Made by a program: the position numbers and the translations under genes. The notes below the pieces were generated by a model, which had not been told where the DNA came from, searched no databases, and worked only from the letters and a program-made list of their open reading frames with translations. This document shows, one piece after another, positions 12,939 through 15,593 of a stretch of DNA of 15,593 nt. This DNA is from Thermococcus sp. (lineage in GTDB: Archaea; Methanobacteriota_B; Thermococci; Thermococcales; Thermococcaceae): assembly GCA_027074805.1 (NCBI GenBank), contig JALTCK010000155.1:1-15593 (forward strand), given 5' to 3'. Within the stretch, counting starts at the first letter, position 1; each line of letters starts with the position of its first letter.

Positions 12939-13499
12939 CTAGATGGAGACGACCCGTATCAGGCGAATTATGTCCTTCACCTCGAGGATACCATGAACTC
13001 TGTTATCCTCATCAACGACAGGAAGGTGGTGCTTCCCAGTCTCGAGCATCACCCTTATCGCGTGCCCCAACTCATCATTGAGGCCAATAGTTATGGGCCT
13101 AGTGACCATGATGTCCCCAACCCGCGTCGCCCTCGTGACCGAGTATCTTTTTAGAAGACCGAAGCCCACTATCGAGTGCCTCCTGGGGACATCAAATAGA
13201 TGGAGTATATCCTTCATTGTAACGAATCCGACGAGTTTTCCCTCAGAATCAACGACAATGGCAGAACTCTCTTCCTCCCCCATACTCTCGATTAGTGTTG
13301 CCAGTGAGTCGTGGGGATGAACTACCAGATAGTCCCTGTCCATGACCAGCCTCACCGGAACCTTGGAAACGTACCGGATGTTATGGCTCAATTCCTCCTT
13401 CCTCTTCATCTGAAGAAGCCGTCTCTTGCTACGAATTATCTTAACCTTTCCGGCCTTCGTGGCTTTATCATTCCCGATCGCCTGTATCATTGAATCCAC
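12939..13499 (-). CDS. Two-CBS-domain protein with a basic N-terminal segment
   Basis: This 186-residue soluble protein is made of two CBS domains: about 50-103 (VMDRDYLVVHPHDSL through VGFVTMKDILHLF) and about 127-183 (VGDIMVTRPITIGL through VHGILEVKDIIRLI). CBS pairs bind adenosine-containing ligands and usually regulate a partner. The first 48 residues are rich in Lys and Arg (KIIRSKRRLLQMKRKEE) and could contact nucleic acid or membrane lipids. It probably heads an operon with the antiporter gene 21 nt downstream, which suggests that it senses cellular energy or ionic state to control transport; this is inference. The start is GTG 13497-13499, with ATG 13488-13490 as alternative. No Shine-Dalgarno sequence is present, and a TATA-like TTTAAA (13521-13526) sits 25 bp before the GTG, so translation may be leaderless. 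Confidence 0.87.
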   Translation of the reverse strand: MDSMIQAIGNDKATKAGKVKIIRSKRRLLQMKRKEELSHNIRYVSKVPVRLVMDRDYLVVHPHDSLATLIESMGEEESSAIVVDSEGKLVGFVTMKDILHLFDVPRRHSIVGFGLLKRYSVTRATRVGDIMVTRPITIGLNDELGHAIRVMLETGKHHLPVVDEDNRVHGILEVKDIIRLIRVVSI

Positions 13500-13644
13500 A
13501 TTGGAACTACGGCGGAGTGGTTTAAACGGTTTCGGAATTTTTTTGCTGCTCCCAAGTAAATCAAATGAAAATTCAACAAAATAATGATCATGAAAATGCC
13601 AAAAGATTTTTAAGATGATTATGGGAGACCTTGGTAAGGGAAGT
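13500..13644. promoter_or_regulatory. Divergent promoter region between the CBS gene and the FAD-dehydrogenase gene
   Basis: On the minus side TTTAAA at 13521-13526 serves the CBS gene. On the plus side AAAAGA-TTTTTAAG (13601-13614) is a good BRE/TATA element predicting transcription start near 13636. Between them is AT-rich DNA with a T run at 13539-13545 and the palindromes TGAAAATTCA (13566-13575) and TGATCA. No gene is visible in the spacer. Confidence 0.5.
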
Positions 13645-15111
13645 ATGAGTTCTGCTCAAGAAATGGCAAAGGTCTATGATGTTGTAATTATCGGAGCTGG
13701 CCCGGCTGGTCTTTTTGCAGCATATGAACTGGCTCAAAAAAGTGATTTTCGAGTTTTGACCATAGATGAGGGTGGGGATGTCAACCAAAGGACGTGTCCA
13801 ATGTACGAGCTCGGCTACTGTGTTGGGTGTCAACCCTGCCATATAATGAGTGGTGTCGGAGGTGCAGGGGGCCTAAGTGACGGTACGATAAACCTCCGAC
13901 CAGACATCGGCGGCGATCTACCCGAACTCACAAACGATGAAAACTACGCGTGGCAACTTGTCTGGGAAGTGGACCGGATTTTCCTTAGACACAAGGCCCC
14001 AAAAAACCTCTTCAAGGGTGAGCCACAACAGGTTAAATACTGGGAACAGAGGGCAGCACAGGCTGGAGTCAAATTCATTCCAATAATCCAGAGACACATA
14101 GGCTCTGACAGAACTCCTGATGTCATCGACGAGATTAAGAGGTACCTTGAAAGTAAGGGCGTTGAATTCCTTCTCTGGACCAAGGCTCTTGAATTCGGCC
14201 AGGGATGGGTTAGAGTCAGGCGTGGAAAGGATGTCTTCAAGGTTAAAACAAGATACATCATCGTTGCTCCAGGGAGGGGAGGAGCCGACTGGTTCCACGA
14301 CGTGGCAAAGAAGATAGGGCTGAAGGCCAGGCATGGGCCGATTGACGTTGGAGTTAGGGTCGAAGTTCCTGCCATAGTTATGGAGCCAATAACGAGCATA
14401 AACCACGACCCAAAGTTCCACATCTACACCGACACCTATGACGATTTTGTCAGGACCTTCTGCACCAACCCAAACGGCTTCATCGTTGAGGAGCGCTATG
14501 ATAGCTATGTCGGCGTTAACGGCCATTCCATGCACGAGAAGAAGAGCAATAACACGAACTTCGCATTCCTGACTAGGATAGAGCTGACAGAGCCAGTTGA
14601 AGACACAACAGCCTACGGGAAGAGCATAGCCCAGCTCGCCACGACAATAGGTGGTGGAAAACCCCTGCTCCAGCGCCTCGGCGACCTAAAAAGGGGAAGG
14701 AGGAGCACGTGGGCGAGGATAAAAAGGAGTGACGTCGAGCCCACACTCAAGCACGTCACACCAGGAGACATAGCGATGGCCCTGCCCCACCGCGTCGTTA
14801 CCAACATAATAGAGGGGCTCGAAAAGCTTGATAATGTGTTACCCGGTGTTGCGAGTGACCATACACTGCTTTACGCACCAGAAATCAAATACTATGCCAT
14901 GCGCGCCGAGGTCGACGGAAACCTTGAGACGAACATCGAGGGAATTTTCGCAGCAGGGGATGGAGCCGGGTTGAGCAGGGACATAGTGAACGCGGCCGCG
15001 ACGGGCATTCTGGCGGCAAGGGGAATACTGAAGAAGGAGGGGCTCTACACCGAAAAGGAGTTCAGGAAGCCGGGGAACTGGAGACATGTTGTAGAATCAC
15101 TCGGGGAGTAA
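13645..15111 (+). CDS. FAD-dependent dehydrogenase of the COG2509 type with a four-cysteine cluster
   Basis: This 488-residue flavoprotein has an N-terminal Rossmann dinucleotide fold, YDVVIIGAGPAGLFAAYEL (GxGxxG at 17-22), and the C-terminal second FAD motif, GIFAAGDGAGLSRDIVNAA (from about 433). Between them CPMYELGYCVGCQPCHIMSG carries C51, C59, C62 and C65, followed by GVGGAGGLSDGTINL. This layout matches the uncharacterised FAD-dependent dehydrogenases (COG2509), whose substrate is unknown. The cysteines could hold an Fe-S cluster or take part in thiol redox. The open frame extends to ATG 13615, but the TATA box (13607-13614) directly abuts that codon, so the transcript must begin near 13636. 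ATG 13645 is preferred and ATG 13663 is an alternative. The first 100 bp are more AT-rich than the rest. It diverges from the CBS gene. Confidence 0.88.
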   Translation: MSSAQEMAKVYDVVIIGAGPAGLFAAYELAQKSDFRVLTIDEGGDVNQRTCPMYELGYCVGCQPCHIMSGVGGAGGLSDGTINLRPDIGGDLPELTNDENYAWQLVWEVDRIFLRHKAPKNLFKGEPQQVKYWEQRAAQAGVKFIPIIQRHIGSDRTPDVIDEIKRYLESKGVEFLLWTKALEFGQGWVRVRRGKDVFKVKTRYIIVAPGRGGADWFHDVAKKIGLKARHGPIDVGVRVEVPAIVMEPITSINHDPKFHIYTDTYDDFVRTFCTNPNGFIVEERYDSYVGVNGHSMHEKKSNNTNFAFLTRIELTEPVEDTTAYGKSIAQLATTIGGGKPLLQRLGDLKRGRRSTWARIKRSDVEPTLKHVTPGDIAMALPHRVVTNIIEGLEKLDNVLPGVASDHTLLYAPEIKYYAMRAEVDGNLETNIEGIFAAGDGAGLSRDIVNAAATGILAARGILKKEGLYTEKEFRKPGNWRHVVESLGE

Positions 15112-15366
15112 GTTTTTAACCGCCCTTTCGTTTCCAGTTTAAGGCAATAAGGATATTATCAAGCGCTGTGCGTACGAAAATGGTTATCTAAAAAATTCAC
15201 ATTCATCCCGCGCCCAAAGGGTGCACTTCAATGCGAATAGAGACAGCAAATAAAGAGGCACCTTATCCGGGGGCCATATTATGAAATCAAAAGATTTCCA
15301 CCATCCATCAAGGACGTCTGGACAAGAGTGAAAGCCGCACTTGCTAAAACGGTAGGAGGTGGAAAA
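15112..15366 (+). other. Intergenic region before ttuA
   Basis: This 255-nt spacer starts with TTTTT (15113-15117), which may end transcription of the FAD gene or act as a TATA-like element. AT-rich patches at 15183-15196 and 15250-15256 are weak promoter candidates for ttuA. A 16-codon ATG frame at 15281 lacks a ribosome-binding site. I see no convincing RNA gene, and no structured element I can support. Confidence 0.5.
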
Positions 15367-15593
15367 ATGCCGATGAAATGCAAGTTCTGCGAGAGACCGG
15401 CCTTCATCAAACTCCACTATCCCAAGATGTACCTCTGCGAGGAGCACTTTACGGAGTACTTCGAGAGAAAGGTGAAGAGGACGATAGAGCGCTACAAGAT
15501 GCTCAAACCCAACGAGAGAGTCTTAGTCGTCGTCAGCGGCGGCAAGGACTCAGCCGTTACGGCCCACGTCCTCAAGAAGTTCGGCTACGACAT
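15367..15593 (+). CDS. ttuA: tRNA 5-methyluridine(54) 2-thiolation enzyme TtuA, N-terminal 75 residues (partial)
   Basis: The frame from ATG 15367 is open to the right edge (75 codons). It begins with a zinc finger, CKFC (C5, C8) and CEEH (C24, H27), continues with YFERKVKRTIERYKML, and reaches the PP-loop SGGKDS (57-62) of the adenylating ATPase. This order is that of the TtuA/Ncs6-like group. Length, zinc finger and context fit archaeal TtuA, which makes the thermostabilising 2-thio group of m5s2U54 in tRNA using a ubiquitin-like sulfur carrier and an Fe-S cluster. The cluster cysteines and the C-terminal zinc finger are beyond the window, so the closely related wobble-base enzyme (Ncs6/TtcA type) is not fully excluded. 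GGAGGTG at 15355-15361 lies 5 nt before the ATG and decides the start. Confidence 0.87.
   Translation, partial: MPMKCKFCERPAFIKLHYPKMYLCEEHFTEYFERKVKRTIERYKMLKPNERVLVVVSGGKDSAVTAHVLKKFGYD

Noticed and set aside
13918..14535. 205-codon minus-strand frame opposite the FAD dehydrogenase
   Set aside because: It is antisense to a gene with clear FAD motifs; no start signal.
15215..15272. Weak hairpin between AAGGGTGC and GCACCTT in the ttuA leader
   Set aside because: Pairing needs a bulge and encloses a long loop, so it is not convincing as a riboswitch or terminator.
15281..15331. 16-codon ATG frame in the spacer before ttuA
   Set aside because: No Shine-Dalgarno sequence, very short and no distinctive composition.
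1..15593. CRISPR array, insertion sequence, integrated element or tRNA gene
   Set aside because: I saw no regularly spaced repeats, transposase-like proteins, terminal inverted repeats or tRNA cloverleaf in reading the window. Most genes are ordinary core chromosomal functions.

Overview
The window looks like chromosomal DNA of a hyperthermophilic euryarchaeon of the order Thermococcales, most likely Thermococcus. The evidence is the archaeal-type alanyl-tRNA synthetase with an N-terminal zinc ribbon, the archaeal Elp3 and TtuA tRNA-modification proteins, Shine-Dalgarno sequences of the GGAGGTG type placed about 5-6 nt before starts, and AT-rich TATA boxes (TTTTAAAA, TTTAAAAG) about 25 bp before predicted transcription starts. 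The organism is inferred from protein resemblance only. I see no rRNA, tRNA, insertion sequence or CRISPR array. Genes are tightly packed.

Layout from left to right. (1) The 5' end of elp3 (minus strand, runs off the left edge) diverges from a Nif3-family metal protein gene; the 90-bp space between them holds one palindromic TATA-like box and two tandem palindromes. (2) A minus-strand group follows: two small, mutually similar ABC-2-like membrane proteins with no ATPase beside them, then a small PD-(D/E)XK-like protein that converges on nif3. (3) alaS (minus) comes next, preceded by a coiled-coil protein gene whose leader can be read either as a C/D-box sRNA or as the broken start of the same gene. 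(4) On the plus strand, an AGCS sodium:alanine/glycine symporter and a class III PLP enzyme form a likely operon with operator-like inverted repeats at its promoter. (5) A BECR-type nuclease-like protein is translationally coupled to a previously easy-to-miss 39-residue, very basic protein. (6) On the minus strand lie hisS, a MarC-family membrane protein, a CPA2 cation/proton antiporter and a two-CBS-domain protein. (7) On the plus strand lies a large FAD-dependent dehydrogenase of the COG2509 type with a four-cysteine cluster, then the 5' end of ttuA, cut by the right edge.

How the genes fit together: four genes serve translation (elp3 and ttuA modify tRNA, alaS and hisS charge it). The symporter and PLP enzyme probably import and convert a small neutral amino acid. 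The CBS protein and the antiporter are probably co-transcribed, which suggests ligand-sensing control of ion transport. The strongest candidates for undescribed biology are the coupled nuclease-like/basic-peptide pair (9092-9678), the tandem palindromic operator at 236-267, and the unusual leader at 5747-5813. Several starts (nif3, the first permease, alaS, the symporter, marC, the FAD protein) are better placed downstream of the longest open frame, because that is where the Shine-Dalgarno or TATA spacing points.
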